In this document: positions 34,449 to 42,410 of the stretch, piece by piece | Numbering within the stretch: the stretch's first letter is position 1 | How the letters are laid out: each line of letters begins with the position of its first letter | DNA from: Tractidigestivibacter scatoligenes | GTDB lineage: Bacteria; Actinomycetota; Coriobacteriia; Coriobacteriales; Atopobiaceae | DNA length: 64,000 nt | Direction of reading: 5' to 3' | Assembly (NCBI RefSeq): GCF_001494635.1 | Contig: NZ_LOJF01000011.1 | Location: 186,001 to 250,000, forward strand | Notes under the pieces: model-generated | Told to the model about the DNA's origin: nothing | Databases searched by the model: none | Seen by the model: the letters and a program-made list of their open reading frames with translations, nothing else | Translations under genes and position numbers: made by a program

Positions 34449-35834
34449 ATGGACAAGCTCACCAAGCTGGGGATTCTCGCCGAGGCCGCGCGCTTTGACG
34501 CAGCCTGCACTTCGTCCGGCGTCACGCGCGGGCCGCGCGAGGGCATGGTGGGTGATGCCTGCGCAAGCGGGCTCTGTCATTCCTTCTCGGCAGACGGGCG
34601 CTGCATCACGCTGCTTAAGGTGCTCATGTCAAACGCCTGCAGCTATGACTGCGCGTATTGCGTCAACCGTCGCGGAGTCAGCTGTCCTAGGGCAACGTTC
34701 GAGCCGCGGGAACTGGCAGAGCTCACGGTGGACTTCTACAAGCGCAACTACATCGAGGGCTTGTTCCTCTCGTCAGCCGTTCTGGGAAACCCGGACAACA
34801 CCACGGAGCGCATGATCGCCTGCCTGGAGGCGCTGCGCGGAGAGTTTCGCTTTAACGGCTATGTACACGCAAAGGTAATCCCTGGCTCCTCTCCAGAGCT
34901 TGTGGACCGCCTGGGACGCCTTGCAGACAGGCTCTCCGTAAACCTAGAGCTTTCCAGCAGGGCGTCTCTCGCCTCGCTCTGCCCGGACAAGAACGCTCGT
35001 TCCGTCATGGCTCCCATGGCCCAGATAGCCACCACGCGCCACGCGGAGGAGCAGGCGCTGCTCGACTCCCCCGCCGGCAAGAAGGCACTGGCGAGAAGGC
35101 GCAGGGAAAAGGGCAGCCATGTTTCCGAGGGAATGCAAGTCACCTCGGTTGGGGCGCGCTATACGCTTGGACGGCCCACGAGCGCCGTTCCCAACGCGCT
35201 ACGCAAGTTTGTGCCGGCAGGTCAGTCCACGCAGATCATCGTAGGCGCCACCCCCGAGGACGACAACCACATCCTGCAGCTCTCGAAGTCGCTGTACGAC
35301 CACTACGGGCTCAAGCGCATCTTCTTCTCGGCATACATGCCCATGGTCGAGGACAGTCGCCTGCCAGACCGCGAGACGCCCGTGCCCTTGCGCCGCGAGC
35401 ACCGCCTTTACCAGGCAGACTGGCTCATGCGCTACTACGCCTTCACGCCAGACGAGCTGGCAACGCCCAGCCGCCCCTGGCTCGACCTCGACGTGGACCC
35501 AAAGCTTGCCTGGGCGCTCGCGCACATGGACGCATTCCCCGTCGAGGTCATGGATGCATCGCTCGAGACGCTGCTTCGCGTTCCTGGCATCGGTCCGGTT
35601 GGGGCAAGGCGCATCCTCGCAGCCAGGCGAACCAGGCGCCTCTGTGTGGATGACCTGCAGGGGCTTGGCATTGCGTTCAAGCGGGCGCGCTACTTTGTGA
35701 CATGCGGCGGCAAGCGAGACCTTTCTGCGCCGCTCGATCCGGAACTCATCAGGCAGAAGGTGGTGAGCGATGCCGCAGGGAGCAAGTACAACGCAACCAG
35801 ACGCCATGCGGAGGGGCAACTTAGCCTGTTCTAG
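34449..35834 (+). CDS. Putative DNA modification/repair radical SAM protein
   Basis: 461-aa protein of the 'putative DNA modification/repair radical SAM' family. The cluster motif is CSYDCAYC (C-x3-C-x2-C), preceded by a second conserved Cys region GDACASGLCHSF. A helix-hairpin-helix DNA-binding motif, VPGIGPVGARRIL, lies near residue 380. The start at 34449 follows gggaggtgcc. It overlaps the DUF4130 gene, its usual partner. With the LexA-type promoter this supports a DNA-damage role; the chemistry is unknown. Confidence 0.87.
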   Translation: MDKLTKLGILAEAARFDAACTSSGVTRGPREGMVGDACASGLCHSFSADGRCITLLKVLMSNACSYDCAYCVNRRGVSCPRATFEPRELAELTVDFYKRNYIEGLFLSSAVLGNPDNTTERMIACLEALRGEFRFNGYVHAKVIPGSSPELVDRLGRLADRLSVNLELSSRASLASLCPDKNARSVMAPMAQIATTRHAEEQALLDSPAGKKALARRRREKGSHVSEGMQVTSVGARYTLGRPTSAVPNALRKFVPAGQSTQIIVGATPEDDNHILQLSKSLYDHYGLKRIFFSAYMPMVEDSRLPDRETPVPLRREHRLYQADWLMRYYAFTPDELATPSRPWLDLDVDPKLAWALAHMDAFPVEVMDASLETLLRVPGIGPVGARRILAARRTRRLCVDDLQGLGIAFKRARYFVTCGGKRDLSAPLDPELIRQKVVSDAAGSKYNATRRHAEGQLSLF

Positions 35835-36720
35835 CACGCGCGAGTCCACTGCGGCGGGTAGTACCGTCGAGCGCGCAACGGCAGAGGTGTTCGCTGCGCT
35901 CGCAGGCGGCGAGACCGTTGCCGTATGCTGTGAGCGCACCACGGAATCCGTGCTTGCGGCCGTGGGTGTAACGTACCTCGCGCACGCTGAGCCACATCGC
36001 GTGCGGCTGGTTGCCACGGATGAGGCTCAGGTACGCATAGGCGAGAAAATCGTGGCCCTTGGAGACGGGGATGACGACTCTGTTGTGGCGTTAGCCAAAC
36101 GGGTGTTTACGGGCTTCGAGAAACGCTGCGGTACCATCTGCGCACGGCGCGTTGTTCTCGCCTGCGCGTCTGACGAGAGTGGCATGCCCGAGATAGTCCA
36201 TCGCTACCTGCGTTTGGGCTTCTCGGAGGGAAAGCGTCTCTATGAGGACGTTGCGGCACCAGAAGCGCTAGCGTTTGCCAAGCTGGTACAGCGCGTCTCC
36301 TCGGAGTGCGAGCACACGCGCCAGTTTGTGCGCTTTGCTCGCCTCCCCGATGGGACCTTCGTCTCGGTCTTCGAGCCCAACGAGAACACGCTGCCACTGG
36401 TTGGCACGCACTTTGCGCGTCGGATGCGGGAGGACCGCTTTGTGGTGGTTGACCCTGGGCACCTGGTTGCCATCTTTCATGAGCCAGGCGATACCACCTG
36501 CGCTGTCGTGGGCCTTGATGAGGACACCGCCGCCACGCTCGCCGCACGCGTGGACGAGACGGACGAGAGAGAACGGCTGGTCCAGGCGCTGTGGCAGAAG
36601 TTCTATCGCGCGATGGAACTGCCGGGGAGAGGAGCCGCCAGCCGCGGGTATGACCTGTGCGCCTCTTGGATGCCCAAGCGATTCTGGCACGGACTGCCGG
36701 AGCTGGGCGGTAGGCCGTGA
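35770..36720 (+). CDS. DUF4130-domain DNA metabolism protein
   Basis: 316-aa partner of the preceding radical SAM protein, in the family described as probable DNA metabolism protein (DUF4130). Residues ~175-300 hold the domain: RQFVRFARLPDGTFVSVFEPNENTLPLVGTHF and ENRLVQALWQKFYRAM-like stretches. In other bacteria this domain is often joined to a uracil-DNA glycosylase-like module; none is attached here. The 35770 start has aggtgg 6 nt upstream and overlaps the upstream gene by 65 nt; ATG at 35806 is possible. Confidence 0.8.
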   Translation: MPQGASTTQPDAMRRGNLACSSTRESTAAGSTVERATAEVFAALAGGETVAVCCERTTESVLAAVGVTYLAHAEPHRVRLVATDEAQVRIGEKIVALGDGDDDSVVALAKRVFTGFEKRCGTICARRVVLACASDESGMPEIVHRYLRLGFSEGKRLYEDVAAPEALAFAKLVQRVSSECEHTRQFVRFARLPDGTFVSVFEPNENTLPLVGTHFARRMREDRFVVVDPGHLVAIFHEPGDTTCAVVGLDEDTAATLAARVDETDERERLVQALWQKFYRAMELPGRGAASRGYDLCASWMPKRFWHGLPELGGRP

Positions 36721-36775
36721 GATGGACGTCGTCCACCGAGCCGCCTCTGGGCGAGCGTAGGGTATGGGCGGACTC

Positions 36776-37081
36776 TCACATTTTCTTACCGTAGACCTCG
36801 TCGTGGGTTCCCGTACGCACGAGCATGAGCTCAGTGTCCGACAATCGGTACATCAGCACCCATTTGTCCTTAGGCGAGTTAGGTGCGGAATCCACATGTA
36901 TGGATCGATAGCCCTCGAGAGCGCCGGTTAGCGCATGATCGCGATAGCGATTATCGAGTTCACATGTATCACTCATGAGTAAATCAGAGATAGCGGCTTT
37001 GAGAGCCTTCTCGTCCCAATGACGCTTTTTACATGCCTTTACGTCCCGGAGAAAACGTGGGGTAAAGGATGCTGAATACAT
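36776..37081 (-). CDS. YafQ-type mRNA interferase toxin
   Basis: 101-aa RelE-superfamily ribosome-dependent endoribonuclease. YafQ features: FTPRFLRDVKACKKR at the N-terminus, DHALTGALEGYRSIHV carrying the His pair and the C-terminal catalytic His in RTGTHDEVYG. Located 8 nt after its antitoxin, transcribed together. Lower GC than the flanking genes. It borders the decayed repeat-rich segment, a typical place for such modules. Confidence 0.9.
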   Translation of the reverse strand: MYSASFTPRFLRDVKACKKRHWDEKALKAAISDLLMSDTCELDNRYRDHALTGALEGYRSIHVDSAPNSPKDKWVLMYRLSDTELMLVRTGTHDEVYGKKM

Positions 37082-37089
37082 GACGAATC

Positions 37090-37353
37090 CTACAGATCAA
37101 GCGCCGCGAAGAGGCTCTCGGCAGTCTGGTAGGTAGTGTGGCCAGAATCAGCCGTCAGGACGTCTGCTTCATCCATAGCCTGACGCGTCTCGGCTGGAAT
37201 ACCTGCCTCCTCATGCGCCAGGGGACGAATCTCTACCCAAGGCTTGTTGTTCTTGAACACCACCACGGAACGACCGGTGCGATTGGCGTCGGCTGTAAGA
37301 CGGCTGAAGTTGGTCTTTGCATCGGACATGCCGACAGTGGGCGTGATTGCCAC
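37090..37353 (-). CDS. Phd/YefM-type antitoxin
   Basis: 87-aa antitoxin. The N-terminal DNA-binding part has SDAKTNFSRLTADANRTGRSVVVFKNNKPWVEI, typical of Phd/YefM; the C-terminal half is acidic and would wrap the toxin. The pair Phd-type antitoxin plus YafQ-type toxin is a hybrid arrangement. The GTG start at 37353 has gggggt 6 nt upstream; an internal ATG at 37329 lacks a ribosome site. The operator candidate lies just upstream. Confidence 0.88.
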   Translation of the reverse strand: MAITPTVGMSDAKTNFSRLTADANRTGRSVVVFKNNKPWVEIRPLAHEEAGIPAETRQAMDEADVLTADSGHTTYQTAESLFAALDL

Positions 37354-37371
37354 AGCAGACCCCCATTCTGT

Positions 37372-37403
37372 TAAACCAAAAAATAGGGCTACTTTCTGGT
37401 TTA
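37372..37403 (-). promoter_or_regulatory. Candidate toxin-antitoxin operator
   Basis: Inverted repeat taaacca (37372-37378) / tggttta (37397-37403), 19-50 bp upstream of the antitoxin start and overlapping an AT-rich tatata segment likely to be the promoter. Confidence 0.45.
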
Positions 37404-37536
37404 TATATTAAGCCATAGTGCTCATGCCGACAAATAATAATCTGAGAACCACACCGATGCACCAGACCAAACGGTCCATCTTGGGATGAATCTCGAATTG
37501 AAATCGGTGCAAGCAAGACACGTTAGGCACGCAGTG

Positions 37537-37562
37537 GATTATCAGTCAGATCACGCTGTCCC
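37537..37562 (+). repeat. IS-end-like repeat, copy 1 (divergent)
   Basis: gattatcagtcagatcacgc matches the first half of the family consensus (TATCAGTCAGATTGGC) but diverges afterwards. Confidence 0.5.
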
Positions 37563-37841
37563 AAGACTGAGCTTGCTCGGTGGGGAAAACACTGGCCATT
37601 TCCCTTTGGATAGGTCTGGCAGATTGCGCTGGTTAATAATACGAGGCAAAGTGTCGATTTAAGCCATCAGCAGGAGGTATGGGATAAAAGGGACTGAAGG
37701 TTCTTTCCCATCCACCTATTTGGGAGGGACGGAGTCTTTGTTTTTGGACGAGCTGTTCATCCACCCTCACCGTATGGATAGTTGAGGACAATTGGTTGGG
37801 AAGATTGCAGTCAAGGCAGCGAAAACTCGCATGTACGAAGA

Positions 37842-37889
37842 AAGCCGAGGGTCTGCATATGGTTGTCCAACCCTAGCGTTCCTCGGCTC
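37842..37889 (-). repeat. 48-nt imperfect hairpin, copy 1
   Basis: Ends form gccgagg/cctcggc. Read on the minus strand it matches the element at 38566-38613 at about 36 of 48 positions, with identical termini and the internal agggtt and gcagacc blocks conserved. Confidence 0.6.
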
Positions 37890-38107
37890 ATCGCAGGTTT
37901 ACCCGGCACATTCGGCTCGCCCAACCGAGCAGGTAATATGGTATTATGTACTTTGAAATGCCTGCTCCCACGCATCTTGCGAGGGATCAGGCATTTTTTC
38001 ATTTGGACCTTTTTGACGTTTCTAGACGCGATGCTGGTTTGCTTTTTGACCAAACAGGCACGTCCTTAAAAAATGGAGTCTGTTCCGATGCCCATATTGG
38101 ATCACTT

Positions 38108-38138
38108 GGTTACCAGTCAGATTGGCGCTGCTCCAAAA
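38108..38138 (+). repeat. IS-end-like repeat, copy 2
   Basis: ggttaccagtcagattggcg followed by ctgctccaaaa; close to the family consensus. The complement begins tggagcagcgccaatctga, a layout like the repeated ends of IS21-type elements (family guess only). Confidence 0.65.
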
Positions 38139-38173
38139 ACCACCAGACGCGCAGGCGATAGGTGCGGATGTAT

Positions 38174-38204
38174 GACTACCAGTTAGATTGAAACAGCTCC
38201 TAAA
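38174..38204 (+). repeat. IS-end-like repeat, copy 3 (divergent)
   Basis: gactaccagttagattgaaa then cagctcctaaa, 66 bp after copy 2 in the same orientation. Two close copies at one end are typical of multi-repeat transposon ends. Confidence 0.5.
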
Positions 38205-38565
38205 CGGACCCTGAGAAGATAGCAATCGAGATATTCGAGCATCCCTCGCAGGGGCAAAGCTACATTATCGACGCCATCGTCAGCTCAATCAGCGACAGGC
38301 GGCCATCGCGAAATGCGCATAGCTCCTAGATGATTCGAGAGTCCAGTCCATAGGAATCATCAACACGACAGGTCTCACGATGCTCAAGAAGTGAGAGGCC
38401 TCCGGGGTTTCGCTATTGGGGCAAGAAAACCCCAGCCGCCACGGAAGCCTCTATTTCGATTCTACCCAGTGATTACCCTCGTCCAGTCGGCTGGGACACC
38501 GGAGCCTGGTTCCGGCAATCGGGGTTCGGACCCCCGGCGGGAGGCTTTGTGGGTATACTTTAGGC

Positions 38566-38613
38566 GAGCCGAAGAAAGCGAGGGTTAGTCGCCCGTTCGC
38601 AGACCTTCGGCTC
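38566..38613 (+). repeat. 48-nt imperfect hairpin, copy 2
   Basis: Nine-bp perfect outer stem gagccgaag/cttcggctc. Inverted relative to copy 1 at 37842-37889, about 680 bp away. No T-tract, so not a standard terminator. Confidence 0.6.
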
Positions 38614-38750
38614 ATTTCATGAGGATGAGGTCCCCTCCTCTGATGATGGCGCCCTTGTCGATTCTCTCGTCCTCGTACACCCATCCAAGCTTTGCCATGA
38701 CGGCATCCCTCGAGATGTCGCTTCGCATGAGGTCAATCACGAAGTTGGTT

Positions 38751-38781
38751 TGATTATCACTCAGATTGGCACTGCTCCAAA
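38751..38781 (+). repeat. IS-end-like repeat, copy 4
   Basis: tgattatcactcagattggc then actgctccaaa; close to consensus. Confidence 0.65.
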
Positions 38782-38914
38782 ACCTGCCCCTCCTTGACGC
38801 CTTCCTCTTCAGCCATGTCGGCTCCTCTCGTCCCCGCCGTGCGGCGGGGTCCCGTGGCCATGCGGCAGCTTGATATTACGAGGGGCGCCGTGCGGCTCCC
38901 CAGGTTTGTGATGA

Positions 38915-38988
38915 CTTCCCACCGAGGGCTCGAACCCCGATCGCACGGACCTGAAGCCGTGAGTTCTCACCGTTTGAACTAGCGGGAG
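38915..38988 (-). pseudogene. Degenerate tRNA gene (UCA-type loop)
   Basis: Minus-strand cloverleaf-like sequence: acceptor CTCCCGC/GTGGGAA with the first pair mismatched, D arm GTTC/GAAC with AAACGGTGA loop, anticodon stem CACGG/CCGTG, T arm CGGGG-TTCGAGC-CCTCG. The anticodon loop has eight bases (CTTCAGGT) and contains TCA. There is no long variable arm, so it is not a working tRNA-Sec, and the enlarged loop and missing CCA argue against a normal tRNA. Best read as a decayed tRNA, perhaps from a mobile element. Confidence 0.5.
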
Positions 38989-39114
38989 GTGTGGTGTAGG
39001 TGCATGAAAGTGGCCGCCTCCGATGGAAGCGGCCATACGCGTGTGTCTGTGTCCGATGCGACTAAGGGACGCTCGGAATGAAGCTCGAGACGTACCCCTT
39101 CACGGTCTCCTCGA

Positions 39115-39384
39115 TCACCCAATCACTGTGCCGTATGGAATGGTGTCGCTCACGAACCTGGCGTCACCGAACTCCTCTTTGAGGGCGTTCTCGTCTATTG
39201 AGCGAATCTCGGAGTCCTCCGGTGTGCGCCCAAGTCTCACGTAGGCGCTCTCGACCGCCGAGATTGCGCGGTCCACGACAGCGCGTGGGACACCTGACCC
39301 GTCGTACATTGCGGGGTCACCGCACTGCGAGTCGATGAGGTAGTGGTTCCCCTCGTAGGGGACCTCGAAAACAATCGTTCCGCT
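39115..39384 (-). pseudogene. 5'-truncated hypothetical ORF
   Basis: The frame is open from just after a TAA at 39385 to a TGA ending at 39115, but has no start codon before an internal Met (MYDGSGVP at 39309). The readable peptide includes FEVPYEGNHYLIDSQCGDP and RLGRTPEDSEIRSIDENALK, which looks like real protein of unknown family. Probably the 3' end of a gene whose front was lost in the decayed segment. Confidence 0.45.
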
Positions 39385-39502
39385 TTAGAGCCTGCGCATC
39401 CCCAACGTCTCATCCTTCCAGAAGTTGCCTGATAGCAAACACGAACAGCTTAGGGTCGCGCTCCCTTAGTCCGACTGGGCCGCCGTACAGGCATTGTAGC
39501 TT

Positions 39503-39530
39503 GGATGCCAGACAGATTGGCACTGCTCAA
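39503..39530 (+). repeat. IS-end-like repeat, copy 5
   Basis: ggatgccagacagattggca then ctgctca; same orientation as the other four copies. It marks the right side of the decayed segment. Confidence 0.6.
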
Positions 39531-39600
39531 TTTCTGAGTCTCATTTCAGCTCGTTGCCTACTGGGCTCTCCTTTCGAGAACAAGCCGAATCACAGTATCG

Positions 39601-39670
39601 CGCTACACATTCGTCACCCGAATGCGTGGCGACCTGCACGGGATACAGGTTCGGATGCGAATGTGTAGCG
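39601..39670. repeat. Nested stem-loop of 70 bp
   Basis: Perfect 13-bp outer arms (cgctacacattcg at 39601-39613 and its complement at 39658-39670) enclose further pairs cccga/tcgg and acctg/caggt. A single long hairpin with internal bulges; possible MITE or structured RNA. No coding sense. Confidence 0.65.
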
Positions 39671-39747
39671 GCGACCCTCAAGCTTGTTGCGAGCTGCCGC
39701 CGACGCAGGCGAGAAGAACGCACGCCAGGAATGCCGCAGCGCCGCAC

Positions 39748-39780
39748 AAAAAAAGAGGAGACCCCGTCTGGGGCCTCCTC
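39748..39780 (-). terminator. Terminator of the divIVA end of the dcw cluster
   Basis: Stem gaggaggcccc/ggggtctcctc (39755-39780) followed on the minus strand by seven T. It lies 27 bp past the divIVA stop and ends the 20-kb minus-strand run. Confidence 0.9.
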
Positions 39781-39807
39781 ATCGCATCAAAGCTGTTTCT
39801 CGCGCCG

Positions 39808-40512
39808 TTAGTCCAGGTCGCCGAAGTCCGTCTGGAACGAGGCGTTGCCCGCGGCGGTGGAGCCAGTGGAAGCCGTGGGCACGGCAGGCGCGCTCACGGC
39901 AGGACGGGCGGCAGGGGTCGCCGCAGGCGCCGCACCAGAGCCGTTGGGAGCCGTGGAGAGCGGCTGCTGCGGGAACACGGAGTCCGCGTCGTCCATGAAG
40001 TGCTGCAGGAGCTTCTTGTACTCGCTGCGGAAGTCCTCGCGGGACTGCTTGAGACGGTCGATCTCGTCCAGCTCGTTCTGCTTCTCGGCGAGCGCCTGGC
40101 GAATGACCTCGCGGGCCTTCTGGTCGGCCTCGTTGCGGATGCGCTCCGCGTTGTCACGCGCGTCGGCAACGAGCTTGTCGGCGCTCTGCTGAGCAACGAT
40201 AAGCACGCGAGAGATCTGGCTCTCGGACGCGGCAAGGTCGTCCTGCACCGCGGGGGTGGGAGCGACCGTCGTAACCTCCATGCGCTCGGGGGCGGCGTTG
40301 AGCTGCTCCTCGAGGCTGGCAACCTGCGCCTGGGAGGCAGAGAGCTGCTGCTCGGCGGTGTTCAGGCGACCCTTGAGGTCCGCAATCTTCTGCAGCATCG
40401 CGTCAACCTCGCTGGAAATCTGCTCGAGGAAGGCGTCGACCTCCTCGGGGTCATAGCCGTGCTTCGAGGGAGAGAAGGTCTGCTGCTCGATATCTGCTGG
40501 TGTGATTGCCAT
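39808..40512 (-). CDS. divIVA: DivIVA / Wag31-type polar protein
   Basis: Coiled-coil protein that binds curved membrane at poles and septum and directs wall growth. It is 234 aa. The N-terminal membrane-binding domain has ITPADIEQQTFSPSKHGYD; a coiled coil covers residues ~20-70 and ~110-175 with a flexible linker (AAPERMEVTTVAPTPAVQ) between. The C-terminal ~60 residues are Ala/Pro/Ser-rich and end TDFGDLD. The start at 40512 follows aaaggga. Last gene of the cluster and followed by a strong terminator. Confidence 0.93.
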   Translation of the reverse strand: MAITPADIEQQTFSPSKHGYDPEEVDAFLEQISSEVDAMLQKIADLKGRLNTAEQQLSASQAQVASLEEQLNAAPERMEVTTVAPTPAVQDDLAASESQISRVLIVAQQSADKLVADARDNAERIRNEADQKAREVIRQALAEKQNELDEIDRLKQSREDFRSEYKKLLQHFMDDADSVFPQQPLSTAPNGSGAAPAATPAARPAVSAPAVPTASTGSTAAGNASFQTDFGDLD

Positions 40513-40571
40513 CTTTGTCCCTTTCACTTCGACTCGTCGCCCCGGGCAGCGCCCGCAAAGCGGCAATGACG

Positions 40572-40835
40572 TTACAAAAGTATAGCCAGAAGCAGGCGCT
40601 CTATGGCCTCAAGAGCGAATATCGCCACAATGGGCGAAAAGTCTATACCGCCGAGCGGCGGAATGAAGCGCCTGAAGATGTTTAGCCACGGCTCTACGAG
40701 CATGCCAATAGCACCGCGGAAGTCCTCGATCACGCCAGAGCCGCGCGGAATCCACGAGAGGACGCACCAGATGATAATCAGGATGTTGTAGATGCGGAAG
40801 AGCTGGGCAATTACGTTGGCTATCGTGTAGTTCAA
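40572..40835 (-). CDS. YggT-family membrane protein
   Basis: 87-aa protein with two TM segments (IYNILIIIWCVLSWIP and SPIVAIFALEAIERLLLAIL) joined by a short loop with FRRFIPPLGGIDFSP, the family signature. YggT proteins accompany sepF and divIVA in Gram-positives and may help organise division or protein insertion. The start is a TTG at 40835 with gagga 5 nt upstream and 13 nt after proC; longer frames run back into proC and are not credible. Too small for some gene callers. Confidence 0.85.
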   Translation of the reverse strand: MNYTIANVIAQLFRIYNILIIIWCVLSWIPRGSGVIEDFRGAIGMLVEPWLNIFRRFIPPLGGIDFSPIVAIFALEAIERLLLAILL

Positions 40836-40848
40836 GTGGTCCTCGCTG

Positions 40849-41685
40849 TCAGTCGTCGGTAGTCTTGCCGCCTGCAGCCTCCGAGAGCTCGCGGGTACGA
40901 CGCAACGCCGCGTCGACACCCGCACAGGCAACCTCAAACATACCCGACTCCATCGCCCGCAAACCCGCGGCCGTCGTGCCGCCGGGAGACGTCACTTTCT
41001 CCATATACGCGCGCGGGTGCTCACCCGACGCCAGAAGCTGCTCCGCTACGCCGCGCATGGTGGAGAGCACGAGCTCGCGACAGGCCGCGGCGGGAAGGCC
41101 ATGCTCCACGCCGGCACGGGTGAGGTCGTCAACGAGCAGAGCCACGTACGCGGGCCCGCAGCCAACCACGGCACCTTCGGCGTCAAGCTGATCCTCGCGC
41201 AGCACCACGGCGCTTCCCAGGGCCGAGAAGATCGCCAGTGAGAGGTCCAGGTCCTCCTTGGTGGCACGGGAGCCCGGGCAGACGGCAGTCGCGCCCGAGA
41301 GCACCTGCACGGGCAGGTTGGGCATGGCGCGCACCACACGGGACGAGGCGAGCGACGCCTCGAGCGAGGCCACCGAGACGCCTGCGGCAATGGAAATCAC
41401 CAGACGTCCGGCAAGGCCGTCCGTGTGCTCGGCAAGGACCCCAGGAAGCACCTGGGGCTTCACGGCAAGGACAACCGCGTCAGGGCCCTGGGCGAGAAGC
41501 TCCTCGTTGCTGGTGAAGGTCTTGATGCCAAGCTCGGCCAGAGGCGCGAGCTTGCCCGCAGAGGGGTTGGCGACAAGGACGCGCTCGGGCGCGGCGGCAC
41601 CGGAGGCCACCAGCCCGCGCGCGATGGCGGAACCCATGGAACCAGCGCCTATGACCCCTATGACCTGCTCGATCTTCTCAGCCAT
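40849..41685 (-). CDS. proC: Pyrroline-5-carboxylate reductase
   Basis: Final step of proline synthesis: reduces pyrroline-5-carboxylate with NAD(P)H. It is 278 aa. Rossmann motif VIGAGSMGSAIA, MPNLPVQV, and the C-terminal signature MEKVTSPGGTTAAGL. The start at 41685 lies 4 nt after sepF. proC inside the yggS-sepF-proC-yggT-divIVA group is conserved in many Gram-positives; the reason is unclear, but it shares transcription with division genes. Confidence 0.94.
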   Translation of the reverse strand: MAEKIEQVIGVIGAGSMGSAIARGLVASGAAAPERVLVANPSAGKLAPLAELGIKTFTSNEELLAQGPDAVVLAVKPQVLPGVLAEHTDGLAGRLVISIAAGVSVASLEASLASSRVVRAMPNLPVQVLSGATAVCPGSRATKEDLDLSLAIFSALGSAVVLREDQLDAEGAVVGCGPAYVALLVDDLTRAGVEHGLPAAACRELVLSTMRGVAEQLLASGEHPRAYMEKVTSPGGTTAAGLRAMESGMFEVACAGVDAALRRTRELSEAAGGKTTDD

Positions 41686-41689
41686 AACG

Positions 41690-42361
41690 CTACGCCTCGA
41701 GGTCGCCGTCAGCGACGAGCTTGTCGATGTCGCCCTGGGTGAGCTCGATGCCTGCGGGCAGCACCGCAAAGACGCGGTCACCGAGCGCCTCGACCGAGCC
41801 GGCAACGCCGTAGCTCAGGCCGTAGCAGAAGTCGAGGATGCGCTTGGCGGTCTCGATGTTGGTGCCCTTGAAGATGAGGATGACGGGCTGGTTGGTGCGC
41901 ACGCGCCTCACCACGGACTGCACGTCGTCGTACGAGACGGGACGCAGCACGTAGGGAGGAAGCTGGCCGGAGGTCACGCGCGCGGAGGAGCCGCCACGGT
42001 TAATCTCCGTGGTAGCAGCAGCGCTGCTCTGCGCAGGAGGCTCGTAGGAGGGCCGGTAGGTGGGCTCGGGTGACTCGGCGTAGCTGGGGCGCGGGCGCGT
42101 GTCGCGCTGGTCAGCGTAGCCGGCGGCGGGGTTCTGCGTCACCGGGCGACCGGAGCGCGTGTAGACCGAGACGCTCTCGGCCTCGGGGCGCGAAGTGTTG
42201 CCCAGGAGCTTGGTCGCGCTACCCGTGGGGCGGCGGTCGCCATAGCCGCGCTCGCGGTCGCGCTCGCGCTGCTCGTCGTCGCCGTCGTAGTAGTCGTCCT
42301 CGTAGTCGTCGTAGTCGTCGTCCCTACGGAAACGATCCCTGATGTTGTCGAGGAAGCCCAT
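41690..42361 (-). CDS. sepF: Cell division protein SepF
   Basis: Membrane anchor of FtsZ; essential in Actinobacteria that lack FtsA, as seems the case here. It is 223 aa. An N-terminal amphipathic helix (MGFLDNIRDRFR) is followed by an acidic Asp/Tyr/Glu run and a ~90-residue disordered linker rich in Pro/Ser/Arg. The conserved ~80-residue core runs from VLRPVSYDDVQSVV to FAVLPAGIEL. The start at 42361 follows gggggaatc. It sits 49 bp after yggS. Confidence 0.94.
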   Translation of the reverse strand: MGFLDNIRDRFRRDDDYDDYEDDYYDGDDEQRERDRERGYGDRRPTGSATKLLGNTSRPEAESVSVYTRSGRPVTQNPAAGYADQRDTRPRPSYAESPEPTYRPSYEPPAQSSAAATTEINRGGSSARVTSGQLPPYVLRPVSYDDVQSVVRRVRTNQPVILIFKGTNIETAKRILDFCYGLSYGVAGSVEALGDRVFAVLPAGIELTQGDIDKLVADGDLEA

Positions 42362-42410
42362 GATTCCCCCATCCATTTTGCGGGGTCCATCACCCCGCAC
42401 CATTGCCAGA

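Larger units (their letters stand above)
37404..39740. other. Gene-poor decayed segment
   Basis: More than 2.3 kb with no supportable intact gene. It contains five same-orientation copies of an IS-end-like repeat, two inverted 48-nt hairpins, further stem-loops (38394-38452; 39601-39670), a terminator-like hairpin (aaatgcctg...caggcattttttc, about 37957-37998), a degenerate tRNA and a truncated ORF. A stretch at about 38211-38330 still translates as PEKIAIEIFEHPSQGQSYII before stopping. Lower GC than the flanks. It looks like the graveyard of one or more mobile elements between the toxin-antitoxin pair and divIVA. Confidence 0.7.

Noticed and set aside
37782-38588. Short open frames in the decayed segment (about 60-95 codons)
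   Set aside because: No ribosome sites, no recognisable protein features, and they run through hairpins and repeats.
38915-38988. Functional selenocysteine tRNA
   Set aside because: The TCA in the loop suggested tRNA-Sec, but there is no long variable arm and the D stem and acceptor are of ordinary length with a mismatch.
37537-39530. CRISPR array
   Set aside because: The five repeats are unevenly spaced (66 to 750 bp), degenerate and lack spacers of uniform length; no cas genes are present.
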